Below are positions 42,302 to 49,962 of a DNA stretch of 64,000 nucleotides, in pieces. Position numbers and translations under genes: made by a program. Numbering within the stretch: the first letter of the stretch is position 1; each line of letters opens with the position of its first letter. The stretch comes from DATHTS01 sp965219305 (GTDB taxonomy: Bacteria; Acidobacteriota; Blastocatellia; Pyrinomonadales; Pyrinomonadaceae), in contig OZ244725.1 of NCBI GenBank assembly GCA_965219305.1, forward strand, positions 4,278,001 through 4,342,000, given 5' to 3'. The notes below the pieces were generated by a model. It saw only the letters and a list, made by a program, of their open reading frames with translations, searched no databases and was not told the DNA's origin.

Positions 42302-45300
42302 TTATTCGATCCCGATCTCATCAATTTCGCGCATCAACGCATCGGTCGCGCTCAACGCGGCGATTATTTTCTGGTAATGAAAAATATCTTCATAACCGAG
42401 CGTTCTGTCTTTGCGGTCTTTTAACCATTTCTGCGAGGGCTGATAACCGCCGATGTAGAAATTCCACGCTATTTCGGGGACATTATCGAAATACTGCGTT
42501 TCGTTTATCCATACTTTGCCGTTATCAAATCTCGTTTTCCCGACGATGTTATCGCCGCCGATTGGATATTGCGTGATATATTCTTCAACCTTCGCGCTTT
42601 CCAGCAGATGAATCTGCCGGAGTTCGTTGCCAAAATTCACTAGTTTCCAAAATGCTGCGGCATCTTTCGGAAACGGCACACGCGGGAAATCTATCTTTAA
42701 GAACTCTTTATATTTCTCGCGGTAAGACGGCGAATGTAAAACAGCGTAAATGTAATCCAAAATATCAATCGGAGCAAATTTCTTACTGATAACTGATAAC
42801 TGATGACTGCTAACTGTCTTCTCCGCTTCAAATTCCAATTTTAATTTATCCGCGATCTGCCCGACGATTTCCATATTCAGATTCGGCGTTCGGCTTTCCG
42901 CCGCAAACATCTCCGTTTGCTCGCCTGCTTCGGGATAAAGGTAAAGCGGATGATTATAATATGGCGCAAATGGCTGTGAACTTTTATCGTTAATAGACTT
43001 TGTTATGAAACAAATGAAATGTTTATGACCGCCAAATTGTTTAGATATTATCAAGCCAATATTTGGTTTAAAGAAATGCTTCATTACACTTTCTCTTGAA
43101 CGTCCTAAAAGATTGGATTTGTAATAAATGTTTTTAATTTCAAATGGTCTATATAAATAATCTTGGATATTTTCTGTTTCAAATTCTTCATCTTCAAAAT
43201 GTCCCTTTATTTGATTCTCCAGAGTTATTTTGTCATCTGACAAAATAACTCGATCACAAGAAGTAACTACTCCAACAGAATTTAAGTTAAAAATTTCAGA
43301 TGCGCTGAAACCGTTTTCATATAAAGTTTTGTATCGAAAATCTTTACTGACAAAAAAGTAAGATGGTGATACGGACTTTAAGACTTTCCAATTTATACTC
43401 TCTAAAGATTCATTTTCTAAAGTTCTATATTTAAATTCGCGTTTCCCCTGTAAATCAAAATGAAAAACCTTGCCGAGTTCACCTTTCTTTTTCTCACCCG
43501 TTTTAACAAAAATATTGATCGAAACGCCCTGCATAATATCGAAAACATTTTGGTCGGGCGAACCGTCGGGGCAGACTTCTTTTTTCTTGGCGTTGCCGTG
43601 AAGATCGAGAATGTAAATCTTGTCAAAACTTTCAAGCAGATTTTTCCGCATTTGGCGGTGAATAATTCCGTCAATAAAACTGTTATTTGAAATATACGCC
43701 AGAATTCCTTCGCCGTTCTTGTCAATAAAATGCTGTCCGAAACGAATAAATTTTATATAATCGTCGGAAAGCGGCTGAATGTTTCGCTCATTCAAATCCT
43801 TTTTATAATCAGCCGTTAAATTTTCAATCCATTTGCTTTTATTGCTCGAACTGACGGCATACGGCGGATTTCCGATGACGCACATTACGGGCGTGTCGCG
43901 TTTGATGTGGTTGGCTTCGTTGGCTTCGGCACTGAGCCACGTCGCCCATAAAGTTCCGGTGTCGGGGTGATGTTCTTCCAAACTGTTGGTCAGGTAAATG
44001 TTCAAACGCTGATTGTTCGACGATTTGTAACCCGTTTCGCCCAACAACAGATCGAGCTTCAGATGCGCCATCGCATAACTCGCCATCAATAACTCGAAAC
44101 CGTTGAGACGCGGGATCAGATCTTTTTCGACGTAACTGCTCCAGATGCCTTGCTGACCCGAAAATTTCGTGTGAATTTGTTTGATGACCTCGGCTAAAAA
44201 AGTTCCCGTTCCCGTCGCCGGATCGAGAATCTGAACCCTGTGAACTTCCTTTTCGTATTCCTTTACGCCTTCCTTAAAGCGTTTGTCGCTGCTTTGCGTT
44301 TTGAGTTTGATCTTTGTTTTCGATGTATCGGCAAGACCGTCTTTTAAGCCGAATTCCGTCTTTAGAACATCGTCAACGGCGCGGACGATAAAATTGACGA
44401 CGGGTTCGGGCGTGTACCAAACGCCGCGCGATTTCCGCAGTTTCGGGTCGTATTCGCTCAGAAATGTTTCGTAAAAATGAATGATCGGGTCAAAGGTTTG
44501 TGTTGATTTTCCGAAATCTTTTAACAGCGCGACAATGTTCGTGGCGCGGAAAATATCGGCGAGCGAATCAACTATCCAACGGATGCGGTCGTCAATCTCC
44601 GGTCCGGCGATGTAGCCGAAAAGTTTCCGCAAAAACGGGTTAGACTTCGGAATAAGTTCGGCGGCTTCCTGACGCGAAAAAGTGTCCAGATTTTGATCGT
44701 GCAGACGCGCCGCGAACATCCCGTAAGCTATCGTCTGCGCGTAAACATCGGCAAATTCCTTCGGCGTAATGTCGTGAATCAGCACATCTTTGAACGCCGT
44801 CATCTGATCCGTAAGCGTCGAATTTTCCTCGTTCTTTTCATCGCTCAACAGCGATCTTTCGATCACGTCCGACAAAATCCGCGCCTTTCCCGCCATCATC
44901 TCGGCAAGTTTCCGGCTCGATGTGATCGTCTGCCCCGCACGCGCCGCGAAATCCTTTATCAAATTCGCAAACGCCGCGAAATTTTCTTCCGACGCAACGA
45001 TCACGCCGCCTTTTATCTCGCCGATCTTCAACGACATCGTAAACTGCCCGTCAATAAATAATTGAAAATCGAGATAATCGGTAAAAATGAGATTGTTCAG
45101 CGAATTTTTGTAACGCTCGAACTGTTCCTTGTAATTTTTGTTGGATAGATCCGCGCCGACATCTTTCGCTTCGATAAACCCGACGGGAATTTCCCGTTTC
45201 ATCAAAACAAAATCCGGCGCACCGCATTTGATTCTTTTAGGTTCATTAGTCGCCGAAACATCCGGCGCAAGCGTTTCGAGAAGTTGCTGCAAATCGGCTC

Positions 45301-45373
45301 TGAACGTATGTTCCGTCGAATTGCCGAGCGCGTAGCGTCGTGAGATGTTTTCGATATATTGTTCGAGAGTCAT
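42302..45373 (-). CDS. Type IIG-like restriction enzyme and adenine-N6 methyltransferase
   Basis: Single 1023-residue polypeptide. The N-terminus has a PD-(D/E)xK-type nuclease signature ('CGAPDFVLMKREIPVGFIEA', ending in the E-A-K motif). A helical linker follows, then the methyltransferase domain with motif I 'ILDPATGTGTFLAEVI' (about residue 380) and motif IV 'CVIGNPPYA' (NPPY). The C-terminal 400 residues should hold target recognition. No helicase motifs are present, which argues against type ISP or type I. It would both methylate and cut foreign DNA without other subunits. The protein contains a tandem 7-bp-repeat insert near residue 857 ('VSSHQLSVISK'). Confidence 0.88.
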   Translation of the reverse strand: MTLEQYIENISRRYALGNSTEHTFRADLQQLLETLAPDVSATNEPKRIKCGAPDFVLMKREIPVGFIEAKDVGADLSNKNYKEQFERYKNSLNNLIFTDYLDFQLFIDGQFTMSLKIGEIKGGVIVASEENFAAFANLIKDFAARAGQTITSSRKLAEMMAGKARILSDVIERSLLSDEKNEENSTLTDQMTAFKDVLIHDITPKEFADVYAQTIAYGMFAARLHDQNLDTFSRQEAAELIPKSNPFLRKLFGYIAGPEIDDRIRWIVDSLADIFRATNIVALLKDFGKSTQTFDPIIHFYETFLSEYDPKLRKSRGVWYTPEPVVNFIVRAVDDVLKTEFGLKDGLADTSKTKIKLKTQSSDKRFKEGVKEYEKEVHRVQILDPATGTGTFLAEVIKQIHTKFSGQQGIWSSYVEKDLIPRLNGFELLMASYAMAHLKLDLLLGETGYKSSNNQRLNIYLTNSLEEHHPDTGTLWATWLSAEANEANHIKRDTPVMCVIGNPPYAVSSSNKSKWIENLTADYKKDLNERNIQPLSDDYIKFIRFGQHFIDKNGEGILAYISNNSFIDGIIHRQMRKNLLESFDKIYILDLHGNAKKKEVCPDGSPDQNVFDIMQGVSINIFVKTGEKKKGELGKVFHFDLQGKREFKYRTLENESLESINWKVLKSVSPSYFFVSKDFRYKTLYENGFSASEIFNLNSVGVVTSCDRVILSDDKITLENQIKGHFEDEEFETENIQDYLYRPFEIKNIYYKSNLLGRSRESVMKHFFKPNIGLIISKQFGGHKHFICFITKSINDKSSQPFAPYYNHPLYLYPEAGEQTEMFAAESRTPNLNMEIVGQIADKLKLEFEAEKTVSSHQLSVISKKFAPIDILDYIYAVLHSPSYREKYKEFLKIDFPRVPFPKDAAAFWKLVNFGNELRQIHLLESAKVEEYITQYPIGGDNIVGKTRFDNGKVWINETQYFDNVPEIAWNFYIGGYQPSQKWLKDRKDRTLGYEDIFHYQKIIAALSATDALMREIDEIGIE
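42785..42819. repeat. Five tandem 7-bp units inside the type IIG gene
   Basis: ACTGATA, ACTGATA, ACTGATG, ACTGCTA and ACTGTCT follow one another without gaps. They encode the peptide 'SSHQLSVIS' region on the minus strand. The frame is kept. Confidence 0.9.
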
Positions 45374-45497
45374 AGTGAAATTATTCTAGCAATTGTGTGT
45401 GGGAAAAGTCGAAGAATTTATTTATTCGGTCATAAATTCGGAAGTGTTCAGATTTCAAACTAATTGTATTTGAAAAATAAATACCGCAAAAAATTTG

Positions 45498-45700
45498 TTC
45501 GGGCTATGCCCGCTGATGTGCGGAAAAGCTATACTTTCCGTATGCTCATACCTGCTTTATGCGGCTAAACCGCCAACTTTCGCCGACATAATTCAGGCGC
45601 GGCAGCAGAGATGGCAGCGCAGCCGCGAAGAAAGAGATCAGATAACGGAAAAGTAGAGCTTTTCCGCACATCGGGCGGCACAGCCGCAATCATTCGATTA
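45498..45700 (+). repeat. Dispersed palindromic element, copy B
   Basis: This copy matches copy A (30166-30335) through TTCGGGCTATGCCCGCTGAT, GGAAAAGCTATACTTTCCGT, ATGCGGCTAAACCGCC, GATGGCAGCGCAGCCGCGAA and CACAGCCGC. It has 23-bp inverted ends: 45508-45530 and 45657-45679 share GATGTGCGGAAAAGCT and its complement. It is MITE-like in size but has no recognised transposase partner. It lies 52 bp from array 3. Confidence 0.88.
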
Positions 45701-45752
45701 TTACAGTATTAATTTTTCAAACGACATAAGTTTGAAATCTGAATATGTCTTG

Positions 45753-46004
45753 AATTTTGTAACTTTTATACGAAAACTTGTAAATATATTCTACAAATTT
45801 GTAATTTTTATGTTTCAACTTATAATTATCATATTATATCTTGTAACTATTATATTTTAACTTGTAGTATAAATACGCAATCTTGTATCAAAAATATGTG
45901 AATTTATATTAAAAGTATATAACTTTATGTCATAAATATACAATCGTGTCGCTATATTACTGAAACTTGTAACTACATTACGTGATCTTGTAACAAAAAT
46001 GTTT
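45753..46004. repeat. Array 3: twelve degenerate units of 21 bp
   Basis: Units start at 45753 and every 21 bp to 45984. The common part is 'AAxCTTGTAA' followed by an AT-rich half. Examples are AAACTTGTAAATATATTCTAC, TATCTTGTAACTATTATATT(T) and GATCTTGTAACAAAAATGTT(T). The phase is exact despite strong sequence drift. The array runs to 26 bp before the Cro/C1 regulator gene at 46030 and so covers its promoter region. The rest of 45374-46029 holds copy B of the dispersed element and no gene. Confidence 0.88.
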
Positions 46005-46029
46005 TATATTATACCGGAAGGAGATTTTT

Positions 46030-46389
46030 ATGCTGATATTCAATATGCAAAGACTTTTTGCGTTGCGGGGAATTGAGAGACCGTTTACATTTCTCGTCAA
46101 AAAAGGTTTCCCGACTTCGACGGCGAGCGGGATGCTCAGGTATTATCCGACAAACATCAAGATCAAATCGTTGGAAAAGATTTGTCTCGCGCTGAAATGC
46201 ACGCCGAACGATCTGTTCGAGTGGCGCGACGATAAGGGCGAGACTTTGGACGAAGATCAGCCGCTGAACAGTCTGCGAAGGGAAGCGGTCGGGGCGAAAC
46301 TCAACGATATTCTCAAGGATATTCCGCTTGAAAAAATCGGCGAACTCGAAAATTTTATGCAGAATTTGAAGAAAGACCGCGATAAATAA
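46030..46389 (+). CDS. Small Cro/C1-type regulator
   Basis: The 119-residue protein has a helix-turn-helix of the short XRE class ('MQRLFALRGIERPFTFLVKK', 'SLEKICLALKCTPNDLFEWR') and an acidic, helical C-terminus ('EKIGELENFMQNLKK'). The ribosome site GGAAGGAG lies directly before the ATG. The 12-unit array 3 occupies the upstream region where an operator would lie, so autoregulation through the array is possible. A hairpin terminator follows. Confidence 0.85.
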   Translation: MLIFNMQRLFALRGIERPFTFLVKKGFPTSTASGMLRYYPTNIKIKSLEKICLALKCTPNDLFEWRDDKGETLDEDQPLNSLRREAVGAKLNDILKDIPLEKIGELENFMQNLKKDRDK

Positions 46390-46392
46390 AAA

Positions 46393-46423
46393 AGCGGAAG
46401 CAATTATAAGATATGCTTCCGCT
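46393..46423. terminator. Hairpin between convergent genes
   Basis: AGCGGAAGCA (46393) pairs with TGCTTCCGCT (46414). It lies between the convergent regulator and transglycosylase genes; the T run is weak on the plus side, and an A-run at 46387-46393 serves the minus strand. Confidence 0.6.
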
Positions 46424-46445
46424 GATTTATTCTGCTGTATAAAAT

Positions 46446-47711
46446 CTATTTCGTTCGCGGTTCGATCGGTGCGTATTGCTCGGTCGAAGCGTAGATTTGC
46501 AGGTAAATCTTCGTTTCACGCGGGATCAATTCGCGCCAGCCCGCGCCGCCGCGCGAGACATAGCGCGGGAGTTTCGCGGGATTTGAATTATAACCAGCCG
46601 CCATTAAATCTTCCTGCGTGGCAATTCCGCTTTCGAGTGCCGCGTAGATCGTCGGACTGGCGAGCAGGTCGAGCCACGTCATCTGCATATAAAGAAGCAT
46701 CGCCTGCGCCGCGTTGACGTGATCGCGCATTCCTTCTATGAAATCGGGCATCAGACCGACTTGATAATAACGCGAGCGAACCATACGATAAGTTGCCGGA
46801 ATCATCTGCGCCACGCCGCCCGCGCCCGCACTGCTGATCGCATAACGATAAGTTCCGCCTTCGTTCAATGCGAAAAGCGTGTAAACGTCGTTGTAAATGG
46901 TCGGCTGATATTCGTTAAAAAAACGCTGGTGGTCAACGTGTTCGACGAGTGCCAGACGCTCGGCGATGTCGGCGACTTTCGGTTGAATGAAAATTCCTTT
47001 CAGGCGTAATTTCTCGCGCGCCGTATCAATTACATTCCGTAGATAAAATCTTCCGGCATTGACGGTCTCAGGCGTGACCAAACCCGGATGAGTCGAAACA
47101 TAATAAGCCATTTCGATTAAACGTCCGTTTTCTTCGCGCGGATATTGAACGAGCAGTGGAAGATGTGTGCGGTTCTTATCGTCGAGAATTATGATCGGCG
47201 TGTTCACGCCGTTTCCGCGAATCGTGCGAACCGTGACGGGCGTTCCGTTTCTTGAAACGCTTGAGAAATCAGTATCGCGCGACAAAAAATCGGATTTGAG
47301 CATCGAAACATAGTCGAGTTTTCCGGTCGTCCAATTGTGAAAAGCTATCTGAATTACATCCGTTACCAAAAACGAATCGCCCATTGCCGTTTGCTTCGTA
47401 TTGTTTTGCATTTCGCGTTTAGCTTCGGCGATTTTGCTTTTTATTTCTCCGAAACTCATCGCCGCTCGGCTTGTATTCGTGTAGATCGGTGTAGTCGGGC
47501 GCGGTGTCGAGATCGGAGTCGGTTTCGGTAAATTGTTTGTAACTACAACCGTGTTTCGAGATTTTTCAGATTTATCTAAGTTATCATTTCTGTCGCCGCC
47601 GACTATTATTACGCGCTCACGAGTCGGAGTCGGAGTCGGTGGAACTTGTGCAAAAATTACGGAGGTAAATGCCAAAATAACGATAAAACACGGTAAAACT
47701 TTAAACTTCAT
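46446..47711 (-). CDS. Exported SLT-type lytic transglycosylase-like protein
   Basis: The ATG at 47711 begins a signal peptide ('FKVLPCFIVILAFTSVIFAQ'), followed by a Pro/Thr-rich linker and a conserved N-terminal region of unknown function. The C-terminal half contains a lysozyme-like SLT motif: 'FALNEGGTYRYAISSAGAGG' followed by 'VAQMIPATYRMVRSRYY' and a helical region 'HVNAAQAMLLYMQMTWLDLL'. Such enzymes cut glycan strands of peptidoglycan. The glutamate before 'GG' in 'LNEGG' is the likely catalytic residue. The frame is open further upstream to 47804 but without signal-like sequence. It is divergent from glmM. Confidence 0.8.
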   Translation of the reverse strand: MKFKVLPCFIVILAFTSVIFAQVPPTPTPTRERVIIVGGDRNDNLDKSEKSRNTVVVTNNLPKPTPISTPRPTTPIYTNTSRAAMSFGEIKSKIAEAKREMQNNTKQTAMGDSFLVTDVIQIAFHNWTTGKLDYVSMLKSDFLSRDTDFSSVSRNGTPVTVRTIRGNGVNTPIIILDDKNRTHLPLLVQYPREENGRLIEMAYYVSTHPGLVTPETVNAGRFYLRNVIDTAREKLRLKGIFIQPKVADIAERLALVEHVDHQRFFNEYQPTIYNDVYTLFALNEGGTYRYAISSAGAGGVAQMIPATYRMVRSRYYQVGLMPDFIEGMRDHVNAAQAMLLYMQMTWLDLLASPTIYAALESGIATQEDLMAAGYNSNPAKLPRYVSRGGAGWRELIPRETKIYLQIYASTEQYAPIEPRTK

Positions 47712-47959
47712 AGCTTTCGGGTAAAATAAAATTGTTATGATTTCGGATGAAGATTCTCGAAGAAAATCTTTTATAAAATCGGCGGTTTCAGGATAACCGC
47801 TCAATATAAAGATTCGCTTATAAACAAAAAGGTTGTCAAATCACTTGAGATTCTTTTATGAATTCTATAAGTTTTCATTATGGTTAATCTCAGTAATTTT
47901 CTGAATTATGAAAAATTATCTGTTTTACAATATCAATTAACCACGATTAAAATTTCGTT

Positions 47960-49306
47960 ATGAAAAAACTTTTCGGAACAGACGGAATGCGCGGCGAAGC
48001 CGGAGAATTTCCGCTTGATGAACATACGATTTACAACGCCGGAAAATCTCTGGCGCGGCAATTTAAAGAAAATCTCGGCAGACAGCCGAAATTCGTTACG
48101 GGACGCGACACGCGCGAGTCGGGCGAATGGATCGAACGCGCATTTCACGCCGGAGCGCATTCGGAAAATGCGGTCTGCGAATCAGCGGAAGTTATTACGA
48201 CTCCGGGCGTGGCATTTCTGACAAAACATTTCGGTTTCGATGCCGGAATTGTTATCAGCGCGTCACACAATCCTTTTCACGACAATGGAATAAAGATTTT
48301 CTCGCCGTCGGGCAAAAAGATTGACGCGGAAACCGAAAGACACATCGAAGAATATATCTTTCAACATAAAGACGGCGAAATTTTCATCGAAAAATCCGAT
48401 TTTGAAAACTCGAAAGCCGGTGAATATCAAAAAGCATATATCGAACATTTTGAAAAGGAATTTGCGAATTTAAATCTGGAAAATCTGAAGATTATTCTCG
48501 ATTGTGCAAACGGCGCGGCATCTTTTATTGCGCCGCCGCTTTTTAAAAAATTCGGCGCGGAAGTCGTCGTGTTAAATTGCGAACCGAACGGGAAAAATAT
48601 AAACGATAATTGCGGTTCGCTGTTCATCGGAAATTTGCAGGAAAAAGTTTTGGAAGAAAACGCCGATTTCGGCGTAGCGTTTGACGGCGACGCGGATCGT
48701 TCGCTGTTTTCCGATGAAAAAGGAAATCTGGTTGACGGCGATTCGACGCTTTGGATTATGGCGCAGCATCTGACGGCGCACAACAAACTGAAAAATCAAA
48801 AAATCGTCGCCACAGTAATGAGCAACATCGGTTTGGAAGCGGCGTTAAAAACTAAAAACATCGAACTTCTCAGAACAAACGTCGGCGATAAATATGTGTT
48901 GGCTGAACTTCTAGATACAAATTCAGCCGTCGGCGGCGAACAATCGGGACATATAATTTTTCCCGAAAAAAGTTTGGTCGGCGACGGAATTATGACCGCG
49001 ATGTTAATTTTGGAAGCTCTCAGCGAAAACAAAAAATCTTTGTCGGAAATGACCGACGGTTTTACTCGCTTTCCGCAAACGCTTGTAAATGTAAAGGTTA
49101 AAAACAAAATGCCGTTTGAAGAAGTTGAAGAAATTGCTCGTGCATCGAAAGAATTGGAAGATGAACTCGGCGAAAAAGGTCGTCTTCTTTTGCGTTATTC
49201 GGGAACGGAAAATCTGGCGCGCGTAATGATCGAAGGCGAACATCAGGCGGAGATCGAACGGCAGGCGAATCGGCTGGCTGAAATTATCGGAAAAAGTTTG
49301 GGTTAG
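47960..49306 (+). CDS. glmM: Phosphoglucosamine mutase
   Basis: GlmM converts glucosamine-6-phosphate to glucosamine-1-phosphate for UDP-GlcNAc and thus for peptidoglycan and lipopolysaccharide. The protein begins 'MKKLFGTDGMRGEAGEFPLD', has the phosphoserine loop 'VISASHNPFHDNGIKIFSPS', the metal site 'FDGDADRSLFSDEKG', the sugar-binding 'GGEQSGHII' and the phosphate site 'LLRYSGTENLARVMIEG'. At 448 residues it is full length and typical of the family. Confidence 0.96.
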   Translation: MKKLFGTDGMRGEAGEFPLDEHTIYNAGKSLARQFKENLGRQPKFVTGRDTRESGEWIERAFHAGAHSENAVCESAEVITTPGVAFLTKHFGFDAGIVISASHNPFHDNGIKIFSPSGKKIDAETERHIEEYIFQHKDGEIFIEKSDFENSKAGEYQKAYIEHFEKEFANLNLENLKIILDCANGAASFIAPPLFKKFGAEVVVLNCEPNGKNINDNCGSLFIGNLQEKVLEENADFGVAFDGDADRSLFSDEKGNLVDGDSTLWIMAQHLTAHNKLKNQKIVATVMSNIGLEAALKTKNIELLRTNVGDKYVLAELLDTNSAVGGEQSGHIIFPEKSLVGDGIMTAMLILEALSENKKSLSEMTDGFTRFPQTLVNVKVKNKMPFEEVEEIARASKELEDELGEKGRLLLRYSGTENLARVMIEGEHQAEIERQANRLAEIIGKSLG

Positions 49307-49414
49307 GAATCATTCCACGAAAAACGCGAAAAAATAGAAGGTTATTTTAAATTTCTTTTCTTTCGTAATTTTCTCGGACAGAAAATCTTGGATCGAACTA
49401 ATTTATTTTAAGAA

Positions 49415-49723
49415 ATGTTTACAGTAATTTATCGTTGGCATATAAAACCGGAATTTGAGGAGCAATTTGTTGAAAGTTGGTCGGCGATTACAAAGTATTA
49501 CATCGAAAATCACAATGGTCTGGGTTCGCGTCTGCATCGCGGAGCGGACGGAATTTGGTATGCTTACGCGCAATGGAAATCGTTCGAGGAGCGAAAAAAA
49601 GCGTTTGAAAACACGCCGGAATTGCCGGAACGCAGTAAAATGCGTGAGGCGATTTTAGCTTCACTGCCGGAAATTCAGCTTGAAGTTGAAGCGGATTTTT
49701 TGATTTTGCCGGAAAACATCTAA
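49415..49723 (+). CDS. ABM-domain (antibiotic biosynthesis monooxygenase-like) protein
   Basis: The 102-residue ferredoxin-like protein has 'FTVIYRWHIKPEFEEQFVES', 'NHNGLGSRLHRGADGIWYAY' and 'WKSFEERKKAF', the pattern of ABM-superfamily proteins. Many members are small oxygenases or heme-degradation relatives, others have no known activity. No cofactor-binding residues can be pinpointed. Single gene after glmM. Confidence 0.75.
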   Translation: MFTVIYRWHIKPEFEEQFVESWSAITKYYIENHNGLGSRLHRGADGIWYAYAQWKSFEERKKAFENTPELPERSKMREAILASLPEIQLEVEADFLILPENI

Positions 49724-49805
49724 ATTCAATTCGTGATTTGCGAAACTTTTTTGAAAAAGTTATATTGTCAATTGGTAGTTTGATAATCATATTTTTAACG
49801 CTTTT

Positions 49806-49874
49806 GTGACTGCTGGGGTGAGGACGGTAGTCACGCATTGGCGGATGCGGTTCACTTCCACGTGCTTCATCCGC
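49806..49874. other. Two adjacent hairpins in a gene-free gap
   Basis: GTGACT (49806) pairs with AGTCAC (49829), and GCGGATG (49841) with CATCCGC (49868). The enclosed loops are GC-richer than the flanks. The 49724-49962 gap has no gene. This could be a small structured RNA, a repeat, or the terminator of the ABM gene; no known RNA family was recognised. Confidence 0.45.
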
Positions 49875-49962
49875 TCTTAAATTTTTAAACTTCGTTTTTC
49901 TGCAAGAATAACTTGCTTCATATAATTTTCCACGATAAAATTTCAACCGTTTAATCGTTGAA

